In this document: piece after piece, positions 1-5,282 of the stretch | How the letters are laid out: every line of letters begins with the position of its first letter | How positions within the stretch are numbered: the first letter of the stretch is position 1 | DNA from: Chloroflexota bacterium | GTDB lineage: Bacteria > Chloroflexota > Anaerolineae > Anaerolineales > UBA4823 | DNA length: 6,516 bases | NCBI GenBank assembly: GCA_012798185.1 | Contig: JAAZNS010000312.1 | Coordinates: 1 to 6,516, forward strand | Direction: 5' to 3' | The notes under the pieces: model-generated | Seen by the model: the letters and a program-made list of their open reading frames with translations, nothing else | What the model was told of the DNA's origin: nothing | Database searches by the model: none | Program-made: the position numbers and the translations under genes

Positions 1-1
1 C

Positions 2-880
2 CTGGGTTATAAATCTGTAGCCCGCAAAGGTCTTTACCAGCAGCTTATTTGGTCTGCCAATGCATTAAATAATGGCTATTATGGCTGGCGCGCCGGAGAT
101 CTGCTTTCAATAGAATTGGACGACGGGCGTATCGAACAATTCGACCCCTGGCAAAATGCTGCCACGGTTGCGCTGCATTACTACTATAACCTGCTCCTGC
201 CTGTTGAAGAATACCAGCATGCTATCAGCCCCGAAGGATTAGCGGCAACATATAGCCAGTTGTTTGGCGATCCATGGGAACAAGCGCAAGATTTCATCCC
301 CGGCAGTTTACAACAGCCAGATTTCGCCCTGCCTTTCCTTTCCGGTGCTCCCTGGGCTTATACCGGTGGACCTCATTCAGGATATGGCAGCGGCGCGCCT
401 TTTGCGGCTGTGGATTTCGCACCTCCCTCAAATAATCCGGGGTGTGTTTGGAGCGATCATTGGGTTACTGCAGTAGCACCAGGTGTTGTGGTGCGCTCCG
501 AAACAGGCGTTGTTGTTCTGGACCTGGATGGCGATGGTGATGAACGCACCGGTTGGAATGTTTTTCACCTTCATATTGCTACTGATGGAAGAGTTCCTCT
601 CGGAACCAGGTTGAATACCGGAGATAGGATAGGGCATCCTTCCTGCGAGGGAGGCACCGCTACAGGAACTCATGTTCATATTGCCAGAAAATACAATGGC
701 GAGTGGATCCTGGCTGATGGCGTCTTAGCTTTCAATCTGGAAGGATGGATCGCTCATAATGGCAGCAAAGCATACCAGGGTACTTTAAGTAAACTCAATA
801 CCACCATCGTTGCCAAACAAAACCCTAATGCCGCCAGTTTTATCGAAGCCAGCCCTCAAAAGAACGAAAATTCGCAATAA
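2..880 (+). CDS. M23 family (LasA/beta-lytic type) metallopeptidase, 5' partial
   Basis: The frame is open from the first bases of the window to the TAA at 878-880, so this is the C-terminal 292 residues of a longer protein. The TTG at 116 is an internal Leu, not a start. Counting from position 2, the M23 zinc ligands are H125 and D138 (GGPHSGYG ... AAVDFAP) and the second His of GTHVHIA (H226); H189/H191 in FHLHIA and H224 complete the active-site region. Two cysteines (148 in NPGCVW, 215 in HPSCEGG) flank the catalytic core and could form a disulfide, which fits an exported enzyme. The upstream part (residues 1-110, with GYYGWRAG near residues 24-31) resembles the accessory region of Chloroflexota M23 proteins. 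The family cleaves peptide cross-bridges in peptidoglycan. The signal peptide cannot be seen. The substrate, and whether it is the cell's own wall or a competitor's, is unknown. Confidence 0.9.
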   Translation: MGYKSVARKGLYQQLIWSANALNNGYYGWRAGDLLSIELDDGRIEQFDPWQNAATVALHYYYNLLLPVEEYQHAISPEGLAATYSQLFGDPWEQAQDFIPGSLQQPDFALPFLSGAPWAYTGGPHSGYGSGAPFAAVDFAPPSNNPGCVWSDHWVTAVAPGVVVRSETGVVVLDLDGDGDERTGWNVFHLHIATDGRVPLGTRLNTGDRIGHPSCEGGTATGTHVHIARKYNGEWILADGVLAFNLEGWIAHNGSKAYQGTLSKLNTTIVAKQNPNAASFIEASPQKNENSQ

Positions 881-958
881 TAATATTTACTTTATGAAAT
901 CATAACTATTGGGTTGTCAAACATCATCCAATAAATTCAAATGGGCACACAGCAACAA

Positions 959-1008
959 ACCCTTCCCCCATCCATCCGCGCAAGCGGGGATACACAGGGC
1001 GAAGGGGT
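959..1008. other. Long imperfect hairpin with GCAA tetraloop
   Basis: The arms at 960-965 and 1001-1006 pair over 6 bp. After a C-C mismatch, 967-969 pairs with 997-999. After a 5-base bulge (992-996), 970-973 pairs with 988-991, and 976-979 pairs with 984-987 across a two-base bulge. That is 17 pairs closed by a GCAA (GNRA-type) loop at 980-983. It begins 79 bases after the M23 stop codon. No T-run follows on the plus strand (TAATTAAATC), so it is not a standard intrinsic terminator. It could be a 3'-end stabilising structure or a dispersed palindromic repeat unit. Pairing was done by eye, without energy calculation. Confidence 0.5.
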
Positions 1009-1022
1009 AATTAAATCGAGGA

Positions 1023-1050
1023 TATCCCAAATAAAGATTCTTATTGGATA
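1023..1050. other. Small hairpin upstream of the DUF2089 promoter
   Basis: TATCC (1023-1027) pairs with GGATA (1046-1050), and AATAA (1030-1034) pairs with TTATT (1041-1045), with a two-base bulge (1028-1029) and a six-base loop. There is no T-run, so a terminator role is unlikely. Together with the hairpin at 959-1008 it separates the M23 gene from the next transcription unit. In AT-rich sequence a stem of this strength may be accidental. Confidence 0.3.
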
Positions 1051-1093
1051 GATCACCAGCCAAAATTTAAACTATAATTAATTAATGTTTAAT

Positions 1094-1169
1094 ATTATTG
1101 ATATCTTATTCAATATAATTGATATTTCTTCTTGACATTATTTATTATTATGAATACAATATCAATAAT
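1094..1169. promoter_or_regulatory. Three-copy operator-like motif (ATTATTGATAT)
   Basis: ATTATTGATAT lies at 1094-1104. A one-mismatch direct copy, ATAATTGATAT, lies at 1115-1125, 21 bases or two helical turns further on. The exact reverse complement, ATATCAATAAT, lies at 1159-1169 and covers the end of the -10 box and the expected transcription start. Two upstream sites on one DNA face plus one over the start site is a common layout for an autorepressor or a looping regulator. The regulator is unknown; the DUF2089 HTH protein encoded just downstream is the obvious candidate. The sequence here is very AT-rich, but an exact 11-base inverted match within 76 bases is still notable. Confidence 0.5.
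1132..1160 (+). promoter_or_regulatory. Sigma-70 type promoter of the DUF2089 gene
   Basis: A perfect -35 box TTGACA (1132-1137) and a -10 box TACAAT (1155-1160, five of six consensus bases) are separated by 17 bases. Transcription should start near 1167, giving a leader of about 28 bases before the ATG at 1195. This is the strongest promoter match in the window and probably serves both the DUF2089 gene and the gene that follows it. Confidence 0.8.
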
Positions 1170-1194
1170 TCTGATAATAGAAATCAGGTGAAAT

Positions 1195-1575
1195 ATGAAC
1201 GCTATTCCCAACACTTGTCCGTTTTGTGGCGGAGAAATAACCGTAACGCGTCTGCACTGCAATGATTGCGACACATCCATCGAAGGAAGATTCAGCAGTG
1301 GTCATTTCTCGCAATTAACCCCCGAGCAATTCAAATTCTTAGAAGCCTTCATCCGCTGCGAAGGTAAATTCACGCGCATGGAAACAGAGCTTAACCTTTC
1401 ATATCCAACCTTACGCAACCGTTTGACCGAAGTCATCCAGGCTCTTGGTTATGAAACAACCAGCGGAGATGAACCATCTGGATTATCCGATCAGGCGCGT
1501 CAAAAAATTCTGGAAGACCTGGATGCCGGAATTATTACGGCTGAGGAGGCTATGCGTCTCCTGCAGGAGAGGTGA
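1195..1575 (+). CDS. DUF2089 family zinc-ribbon/HTH protein
   Basis: This 126-residue protein has the three-part layout of the DUF2089 (COG3877) family. A four-cysteine zinc ribbon comes first (C8-x2-C11 in CPFCGG, C22-x2-C25 in CNDCD). A sigma-region-4-like helix-turn-helix follows at about residues 41-85 (LTPEQFKFLEAF, then NLSYPTLRNRL). The last part is a C-terminal helix hairpin at 105-123 (ILEDLDAGIITAEEAMRLL). The ATG at 1195 is preceded by AGGTGA at 1186-1191 and a near-consensus promoter. Its stop codon lies nine bases before the ATG of the next gene, so the two are likely co-transcribed and translationally coupled. It probably acts in the cytoplasm as a DNA-binding regulator, perhaps of its own operon. 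That role is inferred from the fold, since the family has no well-settled function. The C-terminal hairpin also occurs in the next two genes, which suggests protein-protein contact. Confidence 0.88.
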   Translation: MNAIPNTCPFCGGEITVTRLHCNDCDTSIEGRFSSGHFSQLTPEQFKFLEAFIRCEGKFTRMETELNLSYPTLRNRLTEVIQALGYETTSGDEPSGLSDQARQKILEDLDAGIITAEEAMRLLQER

Positions 1576-1583
1576 AGATTGTC

Positions 1584-2828
1584 ATGCACCAACAATCGAT
1601 ACCCATATCCCCTTCAACAAAATTATTTCTTGAAAGCATCGCAGGCGATTTACAGGTCATAGGTTGGGAACGTCCCGAGGTATTCGTCGAATCTGCCAAC
1701 AAAGAAGATGTCACGATTACCCAACAAGACAACCAACACCATGTTTCCTGTAGCGATGATTGCAGTATCTATGTGCCCCACACCGTTGATATCGATGCAG
1801 GTCAAGTGCAAGGCGATGCCCAGTTTAATTTTCTCTCAAACCACCTGCATATTGATGAAATTCATGGTGCAGCGATCTTTCAAAAAGTCAGTGAAGTGCA
1901 ATTGAATACCATTACCGGTGATCTATTGGCAAACCAAATTAACGGTCATATGATAATCGATCAAATCCGCGGGAATGGGATATTAAGCCGCCTTCACAAG
2001 GGATGCGTCATCCAAAAGGTTTTTGGGGGATTGCAGTTATACGAAATCGATGGTGATATCTCAGCATCTGCAGAGGGAGATATCACCCTGTGTCAAAACC
2101 ATTCGGTACAATCCAGCACCAAAATAATCAGCGCTGGCGACATCCATTGTCAAATGCCCGAAAATATCGATGCCCAAGTCACTTTAAAAAGTCATGCAAA
2201 TACTATCAAGATCAAATTGAGAAACGAAAGCATGCTCATTTCCGAACCGGAGAAAACTCTAACAATCGGTAATGGGAACAATCAAATATTACTTACAGCG
2301 GGAGGAGAAATCATTTTCTCCTGCCAGAAATACAGCCAGCAAATTTTTCATGATTTCGAAACAGACTTCGACATCGATTTTCAAAATATATCCATAAATT
2401 TCAAAGAACAATTGGAAAGTCAGTTCAAAAAACAAATCGATATGCTCAACACGCATATGGAAAAGCTTTCTGAAACGCTCAGCCAACTGCCCATACCTGA
2501 CGTCGAAGTAGACCACATGGTCGAGCGCGCTCGCCGGTCGAGTGTCATTGCCGCCCAACGCGCCCGGGAAAAAATGGAGCGCACCCAACGTAAACTGGAA
2601 CGAAAAATAGCAGAAGCCAAACGTAAATCAGAACAGAAATCTGCCCGGTATCCTCAAGATCACCACACCATTCATATCCAGTGGGATGTAAACCCCAAAC
2701 GCACGCCTCCAGAAGAACCAATCTCACCAGATGAGCGGTTAATGGTGTTAAAAATGCTGGAACAAAGGAAAATTTCACTGGATGAAGCCGAAAATTTGCT
2801 GCGGGCTCTGGAGGGGCAGGAAGAATAG
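1584..2828 (+). CDS. Beta-repeat (DUF4097/adhesin-like) protein with coiled coil and C-terminal SHOCT-like hairpin
   Basis: The protein has 414 residues from the ATG at 1584. A GTG at 1572 would add four residues, but it overlaps the previous stop and has no usable ribosome site, while GAGGTGA (1569-1575) sits eight bases before the ATG. Residues 1 to about 245 are beta-rich, with irregular repeats of 17-20 residues ending in IHG, ITG, IRG, VFG or IDG, as in DUF4097 or beta-helix domains. Residues about 267-300 form an amphipathic helix. Residues about 310-355 are a highly charged Arg/Lys/Glu coiled coil (REKMERTQRKLERKIAEAKR). Residues 388-406 (VLKMLEQRKISLDEAENLL) are the helix hairpin shared with both neighbours. 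There is no signal peptide or membrane segment, so it is probably cytoplasmic. YvlB and LiaX pair the same two domain types with the hairpin at the N-terminus; here the order is reversed. A role in envelope stress is inferred from that relationship only. Confidence 0.8.
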   Translation: MHQQSIPISPSTKLFLESIAGDLQVIGWERPEVFVESANKEDVTITQQDNQHHVSCSDDCSIYVPHTVDIDAGQVQGDAQFNFLSNHLHIDEIHGAAIFQKVSEVQLNTITGDLLANQINGHMIIDQIRGNGILSRLHKGCVIQKVFGGLQLYEIDGDISASAEGDITLCQNHSVQSSTKIISAGDIHCQMPENIDAQVTLKSHANTIKIKLRNESMLISEPEKTLTIGNGNNQILLTAGGEIIFSCQKYSQQIFHDFETDFDIDFQNISINFKEQLESQFKKQIDMLNTHMEKLSETLSQLPIPDVEVDHMVERARRSSVIAAQRAREKMERTQRKLERKIAEAKRKSEQKSARYPQDHHTIHIQWDVNPKRTPPEEPISPDERLMVLKMLEQRKISLDEAENLLRALEGQEE

Positions 2829-3117
2829 GGATGCCATAACCTTACCTGGCAGCCAGCAAAAAAGGCTTGATATGATCGTTGCTGCTGCTTTTTACCGACT
2901 GGCTATTCCACACATTTAGCGATAAAATCTCCCCTATAAGCCAACCATCGCTGGTTTGTAACTACTTGGGTTATGACAAAAAAATCTTGCTGGTGCAACG
3001 ATTAAAACCACTTAAACAGTTAACATTGCCGGAAAATCCATTTTATATTGATTTCGATAGCCAGGAAGACGGCAAACAGTTCCAAAGAATTAGCGGATCA
3101 GCGCGGAGGTCTTCGAG
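2829..3117 (+). other. 289-base gap between the beta-repeat and SHOCT-like genes
   Basis: No convincing gene is seen. The longest open frame (2879-3142) begins with TTG, lacks a ribosome site and runs into the next gene. A weak hairpin (2832-2836 with 2847-2851) follows the stop codon at 2828. An imperfect inverted repeat lies further on, at 2936-2944 with 2966-2974 (eight of nine pairs), and a competing AACCA-TCGC-TGGTT hairpin sits at 2943-2956. None is followed by a T-run. The last 100 bases contain the likely promoter and ribosome site of the next gene. Confidence 0.5.
3020..3049 (+). promoter_or_regulatory. Probable promoter of the SHOCT-like gene
   Basis: TTAACA (3020-3025) and TATATT (3044-3049) are separated by 18 bases. 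Transcription would begin near 3056, about 60 bases before the ATG. It suggests that the third gene of the set can be expressed separately from the DUF2089 transcript. The match is good, but no regulatory motif supports it. Confidence 0.45.
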
Positions 3118-3495
3118 ATGGTTTATAGTGAAGAACGCATGAAAATCTTAAAAATGATCGATGAGGGAAAACTAACTGCCGAAGAAGGAGCCCGTTTATT
3201 AACGGCATTAAGTGAAAGCCGAAAAACAAGCCGCGCAAAAAACACTGCTTCTAGCAGCACCAGCAGCCCGCGTTGGCTGCGCATCCGCGTTACCGATTTG
3301 ATCAATGGGAAAACCAAAGCCACCGTTAACCTGCCTCTGGGCATGATGGAGGCATGTTTGAACATCGCCTCACAATACGCTCCCGATATTGCTTTCAACG
3401 AACTGATAGACGCTGTCAATGCCGGCGCACAGGGTAAGATTATCGACGTGGTGGATGAAGTAGACAGCGAGCATATCGAGATATTTATCGAGTAA
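3118..3495 (+). CDS. SHOCT-like domain protein (YvlB/LiaX N-terminal type)
   Basis: This 125-residue protein starts at the ATG at 3118, which has a strong GGAGGT ribosome site (3105-3110) seven bases upstream; a later ATG at residue 8 has no such site. Residues 10-28 (ILKMIDEGKLTAEEGARLL) form the helix hairpin found at the start of YvlB-like proteins. A flexible Ser/Thr/Lys-rich linker (about 33-51) follows. A compact C-terminal domain (52-125) starts WLRIRVTD and contains NLPLGM and GKIIDVVDE, ending in IEIFIE; this pattern is familiar from SHOCT-like proteins of Chloroflexota and Firmicutes. It has no signal peptide or membrane segment, so it is probably cytoplasmic. The hairpin matches those at the C-termini of the two upstream proteins, which makes a shared complex plausible. 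Its biochemical role is not established. The family call is firm; any stress role is inference. Confidence 0.85.
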   Translation: MVYSEERMKILKMIDEGKLTAEEGARLLTALSESRKTSRAKNTASSSTSSPRWLRIRVTDLINGKTKATVNLPLGMMEACLNIASQYAPDIAFNELIDAVNAGAQGKIIDVVDEVDSEHIEIFIE

Positions 3496-3577
3496 AGACC
3501 TAAACCATCTCTGGCAATCAAGAGCAGCACCAGATATCAAGAGTGTTTCTTTTCCTTATGCCCGCTGGTCGTCTGTC

Positions 3578-3603
3578 TTGACATATCAGTGTGCCTGTAG
3601 AAT
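3578..3603 (+). promoter_or_regulatory. Possible promoter before the small membrane ORF
   Basis: There is a perfect TTGACA at 3578-3583. The best -10 (TAGAAT, 3598-3603) lies only 14 bases away, while TATCAA (3603-3608) lies 19 bases away, so neither spacing is good. If active, it would transcribe the ORF at 3640-3834. Confidence 0.25.
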
Positions 3604-3639
3604 ATCAAGCAGCAGGCAGATCAAGTTTTCGAACCCGCG

Positions 3640-3834
3640 ATGAAGGAGAAAAGCGTATTTTTTAAAATGGGCTGGCAAATCGGCATCAGTCTCAGAAGAG
3701 GAATGGTTCCAATTTCCACGATTTTAGTAGGATTTGCTGTAAAATGCGTCTGGGTTTATTTATTCAAGATCATTCACAATGCAGAAATCACCCTTCCCGA
3801 TCCCGATATGATATTTGAACCTCAAATCTTATAA
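3640..3834 (+). CDS. Possible small single-pass membrane protein, unrecognised
   Basis: This is an open frame of 64 residues with no family I recognise. Residues about 22-44 (GMVPISTILVGFAVKCVWVY) could form one membrane helix, preceded by basic residues (SLRR) and followed by a polar, acidic tail with LPDPDMIFEP. No ribosome site precedes the ATG at 3640. AAGGAG at 3643-3648 could serve the in-frame ATG at 3667 (55 residues), but the 18-base spacing is long. The frame ends inside the convergent OsmC gene with a 13-base overlap. A TTGACA box lies upstream. It may be a real small gene or a chance frame, and I lean slightly towards chance. Confidence 0.35.
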   Translation: MKEKSVFFKMGWQIGISLRRGMVPISTILVGFAVKCVWVYLFKIIHNAEITLPDPDMIFEPQIL

Positions 3835-4286
3835 TCCCCGCTTTTTACTAAATTGCGTTCACCATTTAAAAGTTCCTCATAAATCTGATACTTTAAAGCA
3901 ATCGGGAATACTTTGTTCAACATTGCCTGCGCCGGGCAGTACCGCGTTGCAGAAAGCTCAATAGCCCGTACAACAGCAGTTTCTTCCACACCATGCCCGC
4001 AAATCATATATTCAAGTACTGCCTTGGTAAACACTTTAGGATGCTCAGCAGCGCGCTCGATTTGGGCGGTCACCTCGAACTCGGTTATGTCCATGCGCTT
4101 TTTCTTCAAAATCGATATGACATCCATGGCAGTGCAGCCTGCCAGCCCAATGGCAAATAATTCCATAGGACGGAGGCCGTCATTATCACCTCCCACAGAG
4201 GCATCTGCCCCAAGCGGAACGCTAAATCCGCTCTCAGCCTCGCCATTGAATGACATGCGCCCTTTCCAGAAAACTTTTGCTTTCAT
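3822..4286 (-). CDS. OsmC family peroxiredoxin
   Basis: This 154-residue protein belongs to the OsmC/Ohr family of thiol-dependent hydroperoxide reductases. The peroxidatic cysteine is C51 (IGLAGCTAMDV, at the start of the central helix), and the resolving cysteine is C117 (SATRYCPAQAM). E42 in RPMELFAIG precedes the first cysteine in the usual place, and R10 may be the activating arginine. C96 (MICGHG) is an extra cysteine. Length and spacing are normal for the OsmC branch, and the protein has no export signal. The ATG at 4286 is preceded on the minus strand by GGGAG (4294-4298) seven bases away. It lies 68 bases after the anti-sigma stop on the same strand, so it may share that transcript and act as an oxidative-stress effector of the sigma factor. 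The exact substrate, organic peroxide or another electrophile, cannot be told from sequence. Confidence 0.9.
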   Translation of the reverse strand: MKAKVFWKGRMSFNGEAESGFSVPLGADASVGGDNDGLRPMELFAIGLAGCTAMDVISILKKKRMDITEFEVTAQIERAAEHPKVFTKAVLEYMICGHGVEETAVVRAIELSATRYCPAQAMLNKVFPIALKYQIYEELLNGERNLVKSGDYKI

Positions 4287-4354
4287 ATCATTACTCCCGT
4301 AATGCTTACCGACTACGAATTCAATTTTTTGCCGTTGGATTACAGTCCCTTTAT

Positions 4355-4600
4355 TTAAGATATGAAATCATCCAAATTCAACCGTTTAAGCAGCCGCTGA
4401 TGAACCTCCTCAGAGGCAGTCTCTCGTTGAGCCTCGTCGTGATAAAGAGAAACTGTTTTACGCAAGGTATCGATGACCACCCGGCAATTATCACAGCCTG
4501 CTAGATGTTGTTCGATTGCATGGCATAAGGATTCTTCTAGGGTGCCATCGATATATTCAGATAAAGAACCTAACAAATACCGGCACTGTTCGTGGCTCAT
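4355..4600 (-). CDS. Zinc-finger (zf-HC2) anti-sigma factor, soluble
   Basis: This 81-residue protein carries the ZAS zinc-binding motif H32-x3-C36-x2-C39 (HLAGCDNC), with C6 or H3 as the probable fourth ligand. A helical C-terminal region follows (about 41-81). No membrane helix is present, so it should be a cytoplasmic anti-sigma factor like RsrA rather than a membrane-anchored RseA/RsiW type. Its ATG overlaps the sigma factor stop codon as ATGA (4597-4600), which implies translational coupling and near-equal amounts. AAAGGAAG (4609-4616) supplies a ribosome site eight bases upstream. In ZAS proteins the zinc cysteines can be oxidised, which releases the sigma factor. Here that is inferred, and it is helped by the OsmC gene next door. 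C26 is an additional cysteine that could join a disulfide switch. Confidence 0.88.
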   Translation of the reverse strand: MSHEQCRYLLGSLSEYIDGTLEESLCHAIEQHLAGCDNCRVVIDTLRKTVSLYHDEAQRETASEEVHQRLLKRLNLDDFIS

Positions 4601-5205
4601 GAAGGCGACTTCCTTTCAACCAGCCTCTCGCCGAAATATTCAGTGAGTAATTCACGTAAACGCAATCGGGCGCGGGAAAGACGGGTTTTTACTGCCATTT
4701 CACTGATGTTCAATACTTCACTGGTTTCCCGCGTGGAGAGCCCTTGAATATCCCGCAATATAAAAACTGCCCGTAAACCAGGGGGTAAACTGGACATCGC
4801 TTGATCTAAATGAGCTTTTGCTTCACTAGACATCAATTCATTTTCCGGCAGGCAGCACCAATCGACAATTTGAACAGGATCTTGTTCACCTTCATCGGTT
4901 TCAACCGGCTGGTCTATAGAAACCAATTCTGGCTGCTTTTTGCGCAGAAACATCAACGCCTCATTAACTGCAATGCGATAAATCCATGTGGATAAATTGG
5001 AACGTCCATCAAAAGTATCCAAATGGCGGAACACCTTAATAAAAGTATCCTGCAAGATATCCTCAGCATCTTGCGGATTGCCCAGCATCTTCAACGCCAA
5101 ACGATAGACAAACTGGTAGTAGTTTTCTACCAGCCGGGCATATTCTGCCCGATCGCCTGCGCGCAATGCGTCCAAAGATAAGGATTGCTGGTTTGTTTTA
5201 TTCAT
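4597..5205 (-). CDS. ECF (sigma-70 family) RNA polymerase sigma factor
   Basis: This 202-residue protein has the two-domain layout of extracytoplasmic-function sigma factors. Region 2 lies at about residues 25-91, with the core-binding and -10 recognition motifs DAEDILQDTFIKVF and STWIYRIAVNEA. Region 4 lies at about 133-187, with SLPPGLRAVFILRD and the recognition helix around ISEMAVKTRLSRARLRL. Regions 1.1 and 3 are absent, as expected. The linker between the domains is acidic and contains an unusual W116-C117-C118. The ATG at 5205 has no clear ribosome site, so the start is a little uncertain. It overlaps the anti-sigma gene by ATGA and follows the EamA gene by 77 bases on the same strand. 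It probably directs transcription of stress genes, perhaps including its own operon, when the anti-sigma factor lets go. No target promoter motif was identified. Confidence 0.93.
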   Translation of the reverse strand: MNKTNQQSLSLDALRAGDRAEYARLVENYYQFVYRLALKMLGNPQDAEDILQDTFIKVFRHLDTFDGRSNLSTWIYRIAVNEALMFLRKKQPELVSIDQPVETDEGEQDPVQIVDWCCLPENELMSSEAKAHLDQAMSSLPPGLRAVFILRDIQGLSTRETSEVLNISEMAVKTRLSRARLRLRELLTEYFGERLVERKSPS

Positions 5206-5282
5206 TTAGATGCGCTTAAATAAAAATAAGTAACAATTCTTTAGAAAAATTGGATTATTGATACTCATATTAGGTAACGAAA

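Noticed and set aside
957..1010. Intrinsic terminator of the M23 gene
   Set aside because: The stem is strong, but no T-run follows on the plus strand and no minus-strand gene ends here.
1572..1583. GTG at 1572 as the start of the beta-repeat gene
   Set aside because: It overlaps the preceding stop, and the only ribosome-site-like sequence is two bases or less upstream of it; the ATG at 1584 has a well-spaced site.
2974..3006. Ten-codon leader-peptide-like frame MTKKSCWCND
   Set aside because: There is no ribosome site, no following attenuator-type terminator and no amino-acid biosynthesis gene nearby; the Cys/Trp content is suggestive but not enough.
2879..3142. Open frame of 87 codons between the beta-repeat and SHOCT-like genes
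   Set aside because: It starts with TTG straight after an in-frame stop, has no ribosome site, shows no recognisable domain, and runs into the well-supported gene at 3118 in another frame.
3123..3530. Minus-strand open frame of 135 codons opposite the SHOCT-like gene
   Set aside because: The plus-strand gene has a strong ribosome site and recognisable domain motifs; the antisense frame has neither.
3510..3534. Hairpin TCTGG/CCAGA as terminator of the SHOCT-like gene
   Set aside because: The stem is only five base pairs with a fifteen-base loop, and the T-rich stretch starts about ten bases later; too weak to call.
3913..4302. Plus-strand open frame of 129 codons opposite OsmC
   Set aside because: It lies antisense within a clear OsmC gene with both catalytic cysteines; it shows no domain and is a coding shadow.
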